The translations under genes and the position numbers were made by a program. From Streptomyces sp. NRRL S-87 (GTDB lineage Bacteria > Actinomycetota > Actinomycetes > Streptomycetales > Streptomycetaceae): a stretch of 64,000 nucleotides of DNA. Numbering within the stretch: the stretch's first letter is position 1; each line of letters starts with the position of its first letter. A model generated the notes under the pieces. It was not told where the DNA came from and ran no database searches. It saw only the letters and a program-made list of their open reading frames with translations. The DNA is taken from positions 59,445 to 123,444 of the forward strand of contig NZ_JOGB01000012.1 of NCBI RefSeq assembly GCF_000719335.1. Direction: 5' to 3'. Positions 1 through 9,151 of this stretch are shown piece after piece.

Positions 1-1
1 G

Positions 2-313
2 CGCCGCGACCTCGGGATGCTGAAGTCCATCGGCATGACCCCGCGTCAGGTGGTCCTCATGACGGTGACGTCGGTGACGGGTCCGGGGGTGGTCGGCGGG
101 CTGCTGGGGATCCCGCTGGGGATGGCCGCGCACCGACTCCTCGTGGACCACGTGGGGATCGTGGACTTCCCCGGGTGGATGAAGGACGTCTGGCACGCCC
201 CGCAGCTCGCGGGGATGCTGCTGGCGGGCGTGGGGATCGCGGTGCTCGGGGCCCTGGTGCCGGCCCGGTCGGCGGCGCGGCTGACGATCGCCCGGGTGCT
301 CCACAACGAATAG
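2..313 (+). CDS. ABC transporter permease, FtsX-like, C-terminal fragment
   Basis: Only the last 103 codons are in the window; the reading frame is open to the left edge. The peptide begins RRDLGMLKSIGMTPRQV, the usual cytoplasmic turn of FtsX/MacB-type permeases, followed by two membrane spans (about residues 25-45 and 70-90) and a short Arg-rich tail ending in ARVLHNE. Permeases of this type work with an ATPase partner, probably encoded to the left. They extrude or sense envelope substrates, but nothing here shows which. Confidence is high for the family and nil for substrate. Confidence 0.85.
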   Translation, partial: RRDLGMLKSIGMTPRQVVLMTVTSVTGPGVVGGLLGIPLGMAAHRLLVDHVGIVDFPGWMKDVWHAPQLAGMLLAGVGIAVLGALVPARSAARLTIARVLHNE

Positions 314-434
314 GCACCGGCCGGCGGACGGGCTCCACGACCCGGACGTCCGCCACGGCCGTCGGGGCGGCGCTCGGGGCGGTCGCAGTTCCGCCGCCGC
401 GCCGGCGATCGCCGGCGGCCCCCTCCGGTTCCCC

Positions 435-476
435 CGGGCGGTTTGGCGCCGCTCGGGGGAACTCGGGTGGTTTGGC
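435..476 (+). repeat. Two near-identical 13-bp direct repeats upstream of P450
   Basis: CGGGCGGTTTGGC at 435-447 recurs as CGGGTGGTTTGGC at 464-476, 29 bp apart, about 110 bp before the P450 start. A shorter repeat, GGAACTCG, overlaps the second copy and recurs at about 478. The rest of the 314-585 gap shows no gene. The repeats could be a regulator site for the P450-ferredoxin operon; this is inference. Confidence 0.35.
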
Positions 477-585
477 CGGAACTCGTATGGGCCAGATAGG
501 TGCCTGAGGCATGTAATGGACGGGCGAGCCGGTGCCGCTCCCCGCACGGCCGGCGCCGGAGGACCAGCACCTGCGAGGTAGTCCG

Positions 586-1815
586 ATGACGGAGATGACG
601 GAACCGAAGGAACTGACGGAGACGGAGACCGCCCCGGCCGTCCCGTTCCCCGCGACCCGTACCTGTCCCTACCACCCGCCCACCGCCTACCGCTCCCTGC
701 GCGAGGGCCCCCCGCTCTCCCGCGTGACCCTCTTCGACGGGCGCACCGTCTGGGCGGTCACCGGCCACGCCCGGGCCCGCGCACTGCTCACGGACGCGCG
801 CCTGTCCACCGACCGCGAGAACCCGGACTTCCCGATCACCTCGGCCCGCTTCAAGGCCCTCACCTTCCGGCGCACCGCCCTGCTCGGGGTGGACGACCCG
901 GAGCACAACGCCCAGCGGCGCATGCTGATCCCCAGCTTCACGCTGAAGCGGACCGCCGCGCTGCGGCCCCGGATCCAGGAGACCGTGGACCGTCTCGTCG
1001 ACGCCATGGTCGCCCGCGGCCCGGGCGCGGAACTGGTCGGCGACTTCGCCCTGCCCGTGCCGTCCATGGTGATCTGCGCGCTGCTCGGGGTGCCGTACGA
1101 GGACCACGACTTCTTCGAGGGCGAGTCCCGCCGGCTGCTGCGCGGGCCGACGACGCACGACGTGACGGCGGCCCGGGACGCCATCAACGACTACCTGCGC
1201 GAGCTGATCGGCCGCAAGCGCGCCGAGCCCGGCGAGGGCCTGCTGGACGAGCTGATCGCCCAGCGGTTGGAGACCGGCGGGACGGACGTCGAGGAGCTCG
1301 TGGCGCTGGCCGCGATCCTGCTGGTGGCGGGGCACGAGACCACCGCGAACATGATCTCCCTCGGTACCTTCACCCTGCTGCGCCATCCCGATCGGCTGGC
1401 CGAGCTGCGGGCCGATCCGGCCCTGGTCGGCGAGGTGGTGGAGGAGCTGATGCGGTTCCTGTCCATCGCGGACGGCATGCTGCGGGTGGCCACCGCACCG
1501 ATCGAGGTCGACGGGACGGTGATCCGGCCGGGCGACGGGGTGGTCTTCCCCACCTCGGTCATCAACCGCGACGCCACGGTGTACGCCGACCCGGACGCCC
1601 TGGACTGGCACCGGCCGACCCGGCACCACCTGGCGTTCGGCTTCGGCATCCACCAGTGCCTGGGACAGAACCTGGCACGGGCCGAGATGGAGATCGCCCT
1701 GGGCACGCTGTTCGAACGGCTGCCGGGCCTGCGGCTGGCGGCCGACCCGGACGCGATCCCCTTCAAGCCGGGCGACACGATCCAGGGGATGCTCGAACTC
1801 CCCGTGACCTGGTGA
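586..1815 (+). CDS. Cytochrome P450, CYP105-like
   Basis: Haem monooxygenase of 409 residues, soluble, expected to hydroxylate a small lipophilic substrate with electrons from the ferredoxin encoded next. The I-helix oxygen-activation motif AGHETT, the K-helix ExxR (EELMR) and the haem loop FGFGIHQCLGQ, with Cys358 as thiolate ligand, are all intact. The N-terminal stretch with CPYHPPTAYRSL resembles the CYP105 family common in Streptomyces xenobiotic and secondary metabolism. ATG 586 is preferred over GTG 532 because GAGGTAG lies six bases upstream. The stop is followed after 14 bp by the ferredoxin start, so the two are an operon. The substrate is unknown. Confidence 0.93.
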   Translation: MTEMTEPKELTETETAPAVPFPATRTCPYHPPTAYRSLREGPPLSRVTLFDGRTVWAVTGHARARALLTDARLSTDRENPDFPITSARFKALTFRRTALLGVDDPEHNAQRRMLIPSFTLKRTAALRPRIQETVDRLVDAMVARGPGAELVGDFALPVPSMVICALLGVPYEDHDFFEGESRRLLRGPTTHDVTAARDAINDYLRELIGRKRAEPGEGLLDELIAQRLETGGTDVEELVALAAILLVAGHETTANMISLGTFTLLRHPDRLAELRADPALVGEVVEELMRFLSIADGMLRVATAPIEVDGTVIRPGDGVVFPTSVINRDATVYADPDALDWHRPTRHHLAFGFGIHQCLGQNLARAEMEIALGTLFERLPGLRLAADPDAIPFKPGDTIQGMLELPVTW

Positions 1816-1829
1816 GGGGCAGGAGCGCC

Positions 1830-2024
1830 GTGCGCATCGACATCGACCACGCGGTCTGCATCGGGGCCGGCCAGTGCGCGCTGACCGCGCCGGAGGTGTT
1901 CACCCAGGACGACGACGGTTTCAGCGCCCTGCTGCCGGGCCGCGAGGACGGCCACGACGGCCCGCTGGTCCGCGAGGCGGTCCGCGCCTGCCCCGTCTCG
2001 GCCATTGCGGTACGGGACTCCTGA
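1830..2024 (+). CDS. 3Fe-4S ferredoxin, redox partner of the P450
   Basis: A 64-residue acidic ferredoxin. Cysteines at about 10, 16 and 54 in CIGAGQC and ACPVSAI fit a single cluster. The middle cysteine of the 4Fe-4S motif is replaced, as in SoyB-like 3Fe-4S ferredoxins that sit behind CYP105 genes and pass electrons to them. It starts at GTG 1830 with AGGAG five bases upstream, 14 bp after the P450 stop. Assignment as the cognate electron donor rests on this adjacency. Confidence 0.92.
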   Translation: MRIDIDHAVCIGAGQCALTAPEVFTQDDDGFSALLPGREDGHDGPLVREAVRACPVSAIAVRDS

Positions 2025-2044
2025 CGGGCCCCGGGAGACGGGGC

Positions 2045-2080
2045 GGCCGGCCCCTGAGGGGGAAGTCCCAGGGGCCGGCC
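2045..2080. terminator. Bidirectional hairpin terminator
   Basis: A 12-bp perfect stem GGCCGGCCCCTG / CAGGGGCCGGCC with a 12-nt loop lies between the convergent ferredoxin and GH31 genes. Confidence 0.75.
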
Positions 2081-2115
2081 GGGTTCGGGTGCTCGGGCGG
2101 TACCCGCGGTGCGGG

Positions 2116-5100
2116 TCAGCCGAAGGACCACCTCTGGGCGGCCGAGTCGTCGCAGTTCGCACGGGTCAGCCTGGTCCCGTTCGCGGTTCCGGTGGCGTTC
2201 AGGCACCGGCCCGCGCTGCGCAGGGAGCCCTGCGGGCCGGCCTGCCAGGACTGGCCGGTGCTGCCGTCGCACGCCTGGACGGTGATCCGGGCGGCTGCGG
2301 CGCCGTCGAGGCAGACCCCGGACAGCCCGGTCAGGCGGCCGTCGGCGTGCAGCGTCCAGCGCTGGTTGGGCCCGCCGTGGCAGCTGTAGAGGGTGGGTTC
2401 GGTGCCGGGTGCGGTGGCGCTGTGGGGCAGGTCCACGCACGTCCCCGAGGCGCCGTTGACGAGGGTGGCGTCGACGGGGAGCGCGGCGGCCCGCCCGGTC
2501 GCGGTGATCTCGGCGGCGCTGGTCCAGGGTCCGCGTCCGCCGGCTTCGGTCAGGGCGCGCAGCCGCAGGTAGCGACCGGTCTTCGCGGCCAGCGGCACGG
2601 ACTTGGCCGCCGCCGTGTCGGCGAAGGTGCCGGTGGCCACCGGGGAGCCCCAGTCGGCGGTGGTGTCCGACACGTAGACCTCGTAGGAGCCGATGCGCCC
2701 GTTCACCCCGCCGTCCTGCCGGGGGAGGTAGCCCAGGGAGTCGACGGCGTAGCGGGCCCCCAGGTCGATCTGGATCTCGTGCGGGAGGGCCGCCGGGGTG
2801 CCCGAGGACCAGGCGGTGTGCCAGAGGGTGGCGGGGTCGCCGTCGATCGCGTTCGCCGCGGCCCCGTTCTCGGCGGCCGTCTCCTGGCTGTCGGCGCGGA
2901 CCACCGACCAGCCGGCCCGCGGGAGCACAGCCGAGGACGGGAGCGGGTCGGCGGCCGGGATCCGGGTGCCCGCGGCGGTGACCGTGACGGCCCCGGACTT
3001 CTGCCCGGTCTTGACCCGCAGGACGCCGGCGCGGTCGGCCGGGTCGAAGAACCAGCCGGTGGCGGCGGCGTCGTACGCGCTCCTGCTGGGCTGCGCGGGC
3101 AGGGCCGCGCCGTCCGCGGTCACGCCGGTGGGTGCGGCCGCCACGTGCAGGGCGAGCTCGTAGCCGCGCGCGGCGGGCTTGCCCGTGTACGAGCCGTTCG
3201 CCGCGCCCACCGTGACGGTGACGTCTCCGGTTCCGGCGGCCGGTGCGACGACGTCCACCTTCTGGCGGGCGAAGGCGCCGCTCTGGTAGGCCCGGGTCAG
3301 GCCGTCGTCCTCGTACAGGGTGAAGGTCGAGTCGCCGCGGGGATGGATGTCGTACGTGAGGGTGGAGACGGGCTTCTCCCCCGCGTAGTTCATCGCGGGC
3401 CACATCGGAACGATCGCGCCGCCCTTGACGAACAGGGGCAGGGTGTCGAGCGGCGCGGCGTAGCCGTTGAGCCAGCCGGGGCCTGCGTAGGTCTTCCCTG
3501 TCCAGTAGTCGGTCCAGGTGCCGGCGGGCAGGTAGATGCCGTCGCGGGTGGTGGTGTCGGAGACGACGGGGGCGACGAGGAAGGAGTCGCCGGCCAGGAA
3601 CTGGCCGCTGGTCAGGTTGCCGCGGGCGACGGGGTCGTCGGGGTAGTCGAGGACCAGGGCGCGGGTGCTGGGAACGCCGGTGTCGTGGGCGGTGCGGCTC
3701 ATCGTGTACAGGTACGGGGTCAGCCGCATCTTGAGCTGGAGGTACGTGCGGTTGATGGACAGGTAGGGCTCGGCGAAGCGCCAGGGCTGCTTGTCCTGGT
3801 AGCCGGCGGCGGGGTTGGTGGCCCCCCAGCCGGACATGGTCATGAAGGCCGGGGTGAAGGCCTTCCACTGGAGGTCGCGGACGTACGTCCTCGGGCTGCC
3901 GCCGAAGATGCCGTCGACGTCGCCGGAGGCGTAGTTGAGCCCCGAGAGGCCCGCGCCGGCGATGGCGGGCACGTGCCAGCGCATGTCGTCCCAGGTGCCG
4001 TACGTGTCGCCGGTCCAGACGACGGCGTTGCGCTGGGTTCCGGCCCAGCCGTCGACGGTCCACACGAAGCGGCGGGCGTCGGAGTTCTTCTCGATGCCGT
4101 CGACGGCCTGCTTCACCCCGTCGAAGGCGGTCTTGTAGCCGCCGCCGATCCAGGCGACGTCGGTCTTCACGCCGCGGGTGCCGGCGGTGCCGACCTCGTC
4201 GGCGATGCCGGACAGGCCGGTGGAGGTCCACAGGCCGGTGCGGAAGCCGCGGGCCCTGAGGGCGTCGACGGTGGACTTGAGGGGCTGGGTGTAGCCGCAG
4301 CCGTAGCCGTCGTTGGGCAGGAACCAGCCGGAGGGCATGTCGGCGGCGCGGGCGTCGTCGGCGTACCCGACCACGTCGGGGGTGGTCTGGTGGCGCAGCC
4401 GGTCGTGGTCCCCCTGGTAGGCGGGGTTGGAGGCGTTGAAGCAGTCGGCGTTGCCGAGTTCGAAGCCCCACAGCGGTGCCATGAAGGGCTTGCCGCTGAC
4501 GTCGGTGTAGGCGTCGAGGACGGACTTCAGGCCGTCGCCGGTGAAGTACCAGGCGTCGAACCGGGTCTCGTCGTGGGTGAAGGCACCCGGTGAGGTGAAG
4601 GCGTACGAGCCGGGGGCCCAGGTGTTGCGCATGACGCCGTAGCCGTTGGTGGACATGTAGAAGGGCGCGGGGCTGGCGTTGTTGTTCTCGCGCCACTTGT
4701 TGTCCACCGCCACGGGCACGGTCTTGCCGCGCAGCGCCCATTCGCCGAGCCGCAGTCCGGTGCCGTAGAACTGCTCGTCCGCGGCCGTGGCGAGGTACTG
4801 GGTGGTCTTTCCGCCGGACCAGGAGACGGGCTGGCTCTCCTGCCACACGGGGGTGGTGTTGTCCGGGCGGTAGACGGAGAAGCGCAGCGGCGACTTGTTG
4901 ACGCGGATGACGAGGGACGGCGTGGTGATCTTGTAGTACGTGCCGGCGTCCGCGGACGTTGCGGGCACCGACCCGAAGTCGGTGGTGACGGCGAGGTCGG
5001 AACCGGCCGGGTCGTCGGTGAACGATCCGTCGGGCGAGAGCCAGAGCCGGAAGATGTCGGAACGGGCGACGACCACGCGGGCCCGGGCTCTGGTGGACGT

Positions 5101-5325
5101 GGTCACGGTGAAGGTGGTGCCGGACTGGCTGATGCCGGTGGCGTTGCCGGCCGTGGCTGCCGTGGCGGCCGGGGCGGCGTCGGCGGGGCCGGCGGTGGCC
5201 AGGGCCGTGGCGGCGAGGGCGGTCGCGAGGGCGGCGCCGAGCGCCCGGAGGCGTCCGCGGCGCCGGTGCGGGGGCGGCGCTCCCCTGCTCCCGCCGAGCC
5301 GTGCGCGCTGAAGACCGAGTCCCAT
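2116..5325 (-). CDS. Secreted GH31 glycosidase with F5/8 type C and ricin-type lectin modules
   Basis: A 1069-residue exported alpha-glycoside hydrolase. The order is an Arg-rich then hydrophobic signal peptide (about 1-48, AxA-like cleavage near ADA), GH31 N-terminal beta domain, GH31 barrel (about 240-600), a GH31 C-terminal beta region, an F5/8C (CBM32-like) module (about 800-935) and a C-terminal ricin-B/CBM13 trefoil (about 950-1069) with the CxDL and QxW repeats. KTDVAWIG (Asp389) and GDTYGTW (Asp440) are the candidate nucleophile and acid/base. ATG 5325 is chosen because GAGGAG lies just upstream and the signal peptide starts there. The lectin modules suggest a polysaccharide or glycan target. 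The exact specificity (glucoside, xyloside or galactoside) cannot be read from the sequence. Confidence 0.88.
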   Translation of the reverse strand: MGLGLQRARLGGSRGAPPPHRRRGRLRALGAALATALAATALATAGPADAAPAATAATAGNATGISQSGTTFTVTTSTRARARVVVARSDIFRLWLSPDGSFTDDPAGSDLAVTTDFGSVPATSADAGTYYKITTPSLVIRVNKSPLRFSVYRPDNTTPVWQESQPVSWSGGKTTQYLATAADEQFYGTGLRLGEWALRGKTVPVAVDNKWRENNNASPAPFYMSTNGYGVMRNTWAPGSYAFTSPGAFTHDETRFDAWYFTGDGLKSVLDAYTDVSGKPFMAPLWGFELGNADCFNASNPAYQGDHDRLRHQTTPDVVGYADDARAADMPSGWFLPNDGYGCGYTQPLKSTVDALRARGFRTGLWTSTGLSGIADEVGTAGTRGVKTDVAWIGGGYKTAFDGVKQAVDGIEKNSDARRFVWTVDGWAGTQRNAVVWTGDTYGTWDDMRWHVPAIAGAGLSGLNYASGDVDGIFGGSPRTYVRDLQWKAFTPAFMTMSGWGATNPAAGYQDKQPWRFAEPYLSINRTYLQLKMRLTPYLYTMSRTAHDTGVPSTRALVLDYPDDPVARGNLTSGQFLAGDSFLVAPVVSDTTTRDGIYLPAGTWTDYWTGKTYAGPGWLNGYAAPLDTLPLFVKGGAIVPMWPAMNYAGEKPVSTLTYDIHPRGDSTFTLYEDDGLTRAYQSGAFARQKVDVVAPAAGTGDVTVTVGAANGSYTGKPAARGYELALHVAAAPTGVTADGAALPAQPSRSAYDAAATGWFFDPADRAGVLRVKTGQKSGAVTVTAAGTRIPAADPLPSSAVLPRAGWSVVRADSQETAAENGAAANAIDGDPATLWHTAWSSGTPAALPHEIQIDLGARYAVDSLGYLPRQDGGVNGRIGSYEVYVSDTTADWGSPVATGTFADTAAAKSVPLAAKTGRYLRLRALTEAGGRGPWTSAAEITATGRAAALPVDATLVNGASGTCVDLPHSATAPGTEPTLYSCHGGPNQRWTLHADGRLTGLSGVCLDGAAAARITVQACDGSTGQSWQAGPQGSLRSAGRCLNATGTANGTRLTRANCDDSAAQRWSFG

Positions 5326-5449
5326 GGGGCAGCTCCTCGTGCGGTCCGGGCATGGCGGGGCCGGGCCGGAGCCGGGACCGCGCACCACACCGTGCGTTGG
5401 GCATGCGCATGGCAACATAGCGCGCTGGCGGCCCAGTTTGGAGATTGCT

Positions 5450-5483
5450 GCTTGAAACTGCACCGAAACGAGCAGTTTCAAGC
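5450..5483. promoter_or_regulatory. 12-bp inverted repeat upstream of the GH31 gene, likely operator
   Basis: GCTTGAAACTGC (5450-5461) and its exact reverse complement GCAGTTTCAAGC (5472-5483) are separated by 10 bp, 125 bp upstream of the GH31 start in a locally AT-rich pocket. GAAAC/GTTTC half-sites are common in sugar-responsive regulators of glycosidase genes. No regulator gene is adjacent. Confidence 0.6.
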
Positions 5484-5537
5484 AAGCGGAGGGTGGCGGT
5501 CCTGCGTGCGTCGCCTGCGCGGGCCGGGCACGCGAAA

Positions 5538-5574
5538 GGCCGGCCGGCCGATCACGGGGATCGGCCGGCCGGCC
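5538..5574 (-). terminator. Strong hairpin terminator after the aminopeptidase-like gene
   Basis: A perfect 16-bp stem (GGCCGGCCGGCCGATC and complement) closes a 5-nt loop, 64 bp downstream of the stop codon. Confidence 0.8.
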
Positions 5575-5637
5575 CGGGGCGGCCCGTCCAGCCCTCAGGG
5601 GCGCGGGGCGGCCGTGTGATGCGGGGTCAGCCGAGGC

Positions 5638-7194
5638 TCAGAAGCGGTTCGGTGCGGCCGGGAAGGGGCCGGGCAGCGCGTCGGAGAGCGGGTTGCGCTG
5701 GCCGGAGGAGGTGGTCCGGCAGGTGATGTCGGCCTTGGGCAGCTTGCCCGTGGTCAGGTAGGCGTCGATCGGGGCGTTGGCGCAGGAGCCCGGGGTCAGG
5801 TAGACGCCGTGGCCCTCACCGCCGAGGGCCAGGACCATCTTCGAGCCCTTGAGCGCGCGGTGCAGGCCCTTGCCGCTGGCCAACGGGGTCTGGGAGTCCC
5901 ACTCGTTCTGGACGGTGAGCACCTTGGCGGTACCGGTCATCGGGGTCTCGGCCTCGATGTTCCTGCCCCAGAACGCGCAGGGCAGGATGTTGGAGGCGAT
6001 GTCGCCGTACAGCGGGTAGCGGGCCTTGTCGCGGATGGAGTCCCGGCGGTACTGCGCCGGGTCCTTCGGCCATGAGCGGGTGTCGCCGCAGGCCACGGCC
6101 CAGAAGACGGCGGTGCCGTTGTCGGCCGGCGCCTCGGCGGCGGTCCGCGCCGGGGCCGGCGGCACCGGCAGCGCGGCGGCGCCGACGTGCTGGCCCGCGG
6201 CGGCCTTCTTCAGCTCCACGACGGCCTCGGCGGCCGACTTCGGGCTGAAGAACGCACCGCGCAGGTAGCTGCGGATGTCGTCGCCGGTCAGCTTCTGGCC
6301 GTCGATCGGGATCGGCTTGCGGTTGGCCTGGGCGACCAGGCCGTAGAAGGTCTTCGACACCGCGGCCGGGGTGCTGCCCAGCTTGTAGGTGCGGTTGCGG
6401 GCGGCGGTCCACTTGGCCCACCGGTCGTACGCCGGCTCCGCGCCGGAGGCCCACACCTGGATCATGCCGCGCCAGATCCGGGCCGGGTCGACGGCGCTGT
6501 CGAGGACGACGCGGTCGGTCCGGGTCGGGAACATCTGCGCGTACACGGCGCCCAGGTAGGTGCCGTACGAGTAGCCCAGGTACGAGATCGTGCGCTCGCC
6601 GAGGACCGAGCGGACGACGTCCATGTCGCGCGCGGTGTTGCGGGTGGTGATGTACGGCAGCAGGTCACCGGACGTGGCACGGCACTTGGCCGCGACGGAC
6701 TTGGCCCAGGCCGTGTCGCGGGCGAAGGTCTCGCGCTTGTACGGGCGGTCCCAGCGCTGCTCGGCGTCGTTGAGCCCGCAGCTGATGGGGGTGCTCCTGC
6801 CGACGCCGCGCGGGTCGAAGCCGACCAGGTCGTACTGCTCCTTGACCTTCTTCGGCAGCGCGTCGCCGAGGAACAGCGGCAGGTCCAGGCCGGAGCCGCC
6901 GGGGCCGCCGGGGTTCAGCAGCAGGACGCCGTGGCGCTTGGCCGGATTGCCGCTCCTGACCCGGGATATGGCGAGGTCGATCTTGCGGCCCTCGGGGTGC
7001 CGGTAGTCGAGGGGCACCTTGATCGTGGCGCACTGGTACGCGGCGGGCGAGCGGGAGTCGCAACGGTGCCAGGCCGGCTTCTGCGTGAGGTACCCGGGAG
7101 CGCCGGCGGCCTGGGCCTGCGCGGGGGCGAGTGCGGGGATCGTGGTCGCGAAGAGTCCCGCGGCGAGCAGCGGGGCGTATCGGCGCATGCGCAC
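5638..7194 (-). CDS. Secreted alpha/beta hydrolase, tripeptidyl aminopeptidase-like
   Basis: A 518-residue exported hydrolase with signal peptide (about 1-30, ending AQAQAA). The oxyanion region LLNPGGPGGSG (about 92-102) and the nucleophile elbow GYSYGTYLG with Ser209 are typical of the SlpD/Tap family of Streptomyces mycelial aminopeptidases. The C-terminal half carries the TAP-like domain, with the likely catalytic His in GGEGHGVYL. It probably removes N-terminal peptides from extracellular proteins. GTG 7194 is preferred over ATG 7188 because AAAGGAG sits eight bases upstream of it. Monocistronic: followed by a strong hairpin and preceded by a divergent HAD gene. Confidence 0.9.
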   Translation of the reverse strand: MRMRRYAPLLAAGLFATTIPALAPAQAQAAGAPGYLTQKPAWHRCDSRSPAAYQCATIKVPLDYRHPEGRKIDLAISRVRSGNPAKRHGVLLLNPGGPGGSGLDLPLFLGDALPKKVKEQYDLVGFDPRGVGRSTPISCGLNDAEQRWDRPYKRETFARDTAWAKSVAAKCRATSGDLLPYITTRNTARDMDVVRSVLGERTISYLGYSYGTYLGAVYAQMFPTRTDRVVLDSAVDPARIWRGMIQVWASGAEPAYDRWAKWTAARNRTYKLGSTPAAVSKTFYGLVAQANRKPIPIDGQKLTGDDIRSYLRGAFFSPKSAAEAVVELKKAAAGQHVGAAALPVPPAPARTAAEAPADNGTAVFWAVACGDTRSWPKDPAQYRRDSIRDKARYPLYGDIASNILPCAFWGRNIEAETPMTGTAKVLTVQNEWDSQTPLASGKGLHRALKGSKMVLALGGEGHGVYLTPGSCANAPIDAYLTTGKLPKADITCRTTSSGQRNPLSDALPGPFPAAPNRF

Positions 7195-7391
7195 GAAGGC
7201 CGCTCCTTTCGATGATGTACGGACGCCACAACCCTGTTACATGCCGGAGCCACGCGAATCATCCCCGAGGGCGGATCGCGCGTACGACTCGGGATGGAGA
7301 GGAATCCGGCAAGTGGCCGAAACCATACGAACCTTGGGCGCACCGAGGGGGAGCGTGACCCCCGCGCCGCGGCACCTGGAAGGATCGGGCC

Positions 7392-8048
7392 ATGACCGAT
7401 CAGTCCGCGGGCCCCGTGCCGTCCGGCCGCCGCCGCATCCTCTTCGACGTCGACGGCACCCTCGTCGACGCCCTCGACAACCAGCGCCGCGTGTGGCGCA
7501 CGTGGGCGCTGGAGCACGGCCTGGACGCGGACGAGGTGTACGCGGTGGCACTGCGCACCCGTCCGGTCGAGACCTTCGCGCACGTCGCCCCGCACCTGGA
7601 CCCGCAGGAGTGCGTGGCCGCGCTGCACGCGCTGGAGGACGAGGACGTGCGCACCGGGACGTACGGGGCGTACCCGGGCGCGCCGGAGCTGCTGACGGCC
7701 CTGCCGCCCGGTTCCTGGGCACTGGTGACCTCCAACTACGAGCACCGGGTGCGGGGCCGCTTCGCCCGAACCGGCCTGCCGGCCCCGGGCCTCGTCGTGG
7801 ACGCCGCCGCCGTCACCGAGGGCAAGCCCTCCCCCGTTCCGTACCTGCGCGCCGCGGAGCTGCTCGGCGCTGACCCGCGGGACTGCCTGGTCGTCGAGGA
7901 CGCGCCGTCCGGCGTCCGGTCGGGGCTGGCCGCGGGGATGACGGTCTGGGGGGTGAACTCCCCGGTCGCGCAGGAGGGGGTGCACCGCCACTTCGCCACC
8001 CTCGGCGCGGCGGCCGCGGAGATCCTCGCCTTCGCCGCGGCGGGCTGA
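7392..8048 (+). CDS. HAD-family phosphatase
   Basis: A 218-residue cytoplasmic phosphatase of the haloacid dehalogenase superfamily. Motif I is FDVDGTLVD with the nucleophile/acid pair Asp19 and Asp21. A small alpha-helical cap follows (about 30-95). Motif II is the SNY in LVTSNYEHR, motif III is the Lys in TEGKPSP, and motif IV is VVEDAPSGV. This pattern matches sugar-phosphate or phosphoglycolate phosphatases. The ATG has GGAAGGA upstream. The substrate cannot be told from the sequence. Confidence 0.88.
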   Translation: MTDQSAGPVPSGRRRILFDVDGTLVDALDNQRRVWRTWALEHGLDADEVYAVALRTRPVETFAHVAPHLDPQECVAALHALEDEDVRTGTYGAYPGAPELLTALPPGSWALVTSNYEHRVRGRFARTGLPAPGLVVDAAAVTEGKPSPVPYLRAAELLGADPRDCLVVEDAPSGVRSGLAAGMTVWGVNSPVAQEGVHRHFATLGAAAAEILAFAAAG

Positions 8049-8059
8049 CTGGGCCGGGG

Positions 8060-8093
8060 CTCCGGCGGCGGGCCTCCGGACCGGCCGCCGGAG
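8060..8093. terminator. Hairpin between convergent HAD and LysR genes
   Basis: CTCCGGCGGC (8060-8069) pairs with GCCGCCGGAG (8084-8093) across a 14-nt loop. It can serve both genes. Confidence 0.6.
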
Positions 8094-8158
8094 CGACCGC
8101 CAGACCACCGGACCGGCCGCCGCCCGGGCGTACGGAACGTGCGAAGGACCCCGGGCCG

Positions 8159-9118
8159 TCAGCCGAGGTCCGGGTGCAGCTCCGGGTGGGCGTCCCACCA
8201 GGCGCGGTGGAAGGGGTTGTTGTCGAGCTGGGCCAGGTACGCCCGGCCAGCGGCGCGGTAGAGCAGTTCGGCCTGGGCGGCCGGGACGGCCGCGCGGTTC
8301 CAGGCGAGCCGGATCCGGCCGGTGATCGGGCTGCCGGCCAGCGGCCGCAGGACGGTGCCCTCGGCCGCCGGCGCGGTGGGCTGGCTGACCGAGACGGCCC
8401 GGCCGGCCGCGATCAGGTCCCAGTGCATCTTCCGGTCGGTGATCCGGTAGCGCAGCGACGGCGTGAAGCCGGCCCGCGCGCAGGCGGCGACCAGCGCCTC
8501 GGGCCCGCCGTCGTCGTCCTCCAGCAGGGTCATCCAGGGCTCCTCGGCGAGGTCGGCCAGCTCGACCTCCGCCCGGGCGGCGAGCGGGTGGTCGGCGGGC
8601 AGGCGTACGCAGAACGGCTCGCGGGGGATGAGCGTGCGGGCCAGCACCCCCTCGGGCAGCGGCACTTCGTGGTCGTTCACCTCGCCGTACAGGACGGCGT
8701 CGTACCGTCCGGAGCCCAGCAGCCGGGCCAGTGCGGTGACCGAGTGCTCCACGTCGACGGTGATCTCCCGCCCGGCCAGCTCGCGTTCGATCTGCTCCAG
8801 CAACCCGTCGAGCAGCACCAGCAGGATGCAGCCGAGCCGCAGCGGCGTACCGGGCGCGACGGCGCGGGCGCCTGCGGTCAGCTCCTCCATCTCGCTGAGC
8901 ACCCGGCGCGCCCTGGCGAGCACGAACTGGCCGAGCGCCGTGGGCTCCACACCGTGGCGGCCGCGTACGAACAACTCCCCGCCCACGACCCGCTCGATAC
9001 GCCGCAACTGCGCCGAGAGGGCTGGCTGGGAGACGCCCAGCCGGCTCGCCGCACGTCCCAGGCTGCCCGCTTCGGCAATCCGGCAGACGGCTTCCAGATG
9101 CCGCAATTCCAGCTGCAT
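8159..9118 (-). CDS. LysR-type regulator, SnpR-like, divergent to M4 protease
   Basis: A 319-residue regulator. The winged HTH occupies 1-60 (LGRAASRLGVSQPALSAQLRRIE) and the periplasmic-binding-like effector domain about 90-300. It is transcribed away from a secreted metalloprotease gene, the same arrangement as the known Streptomyces snpR/snpA and related protease pairs, where the LysR protein activates the protease. A CATAAC-N6-GTTATG palindrome lies between the two genes. The effector is unknown. The name is given by analogy of arrangement, not by demonstrated orthology. Confidence 0.88.
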   Translation of the reverse strand: MQLELRHLEAVCRIAEAGSLGRAASRLGVSQPALSAQLRRIERVVGGELFVRGRHGVEPTALGQFVLARARRVLSEMEELTAGARAVAPGTPLRLGCILLVLLDGLLEQIERELAGREITVDVEHSVTALARLLGSGRYDAVLYGEVNDHEVPLPEGVLARTLIPREPFCVRLPADHPLAARAEVELADLAEEPWMTLLEDDDGGPEALVAACARAGFTPSLRYRITDRKMHWDLIAAGRAVSVSQPTAPAAEGTVLRPLAGSPITGRIRLAWNRAAVPAAQAELLYRAAGRAYLAQLDNNPFHRAWWDAHPELHPDLG

Positions 9119-9151
9119 TTCAGCAGGTTACGCAAGGCGTGGGCGGCACAC

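Noticed and set aside
46..1653. Very long minus-strand frame opposite the P450 gene
   Set aside because: Arg/Gly/His-rich translation without motifs, typical of the antisense of a GC-rich gene; the plus strand has clear P450 motifs and a ribosome site.
2005..4593. Long plus-strand frame opposite the GH31 gene
   Set aside because: Low-complexity Gly/Ala/Arg translation; the opposite strand carries the recognisable glycosidase and lectin modules.
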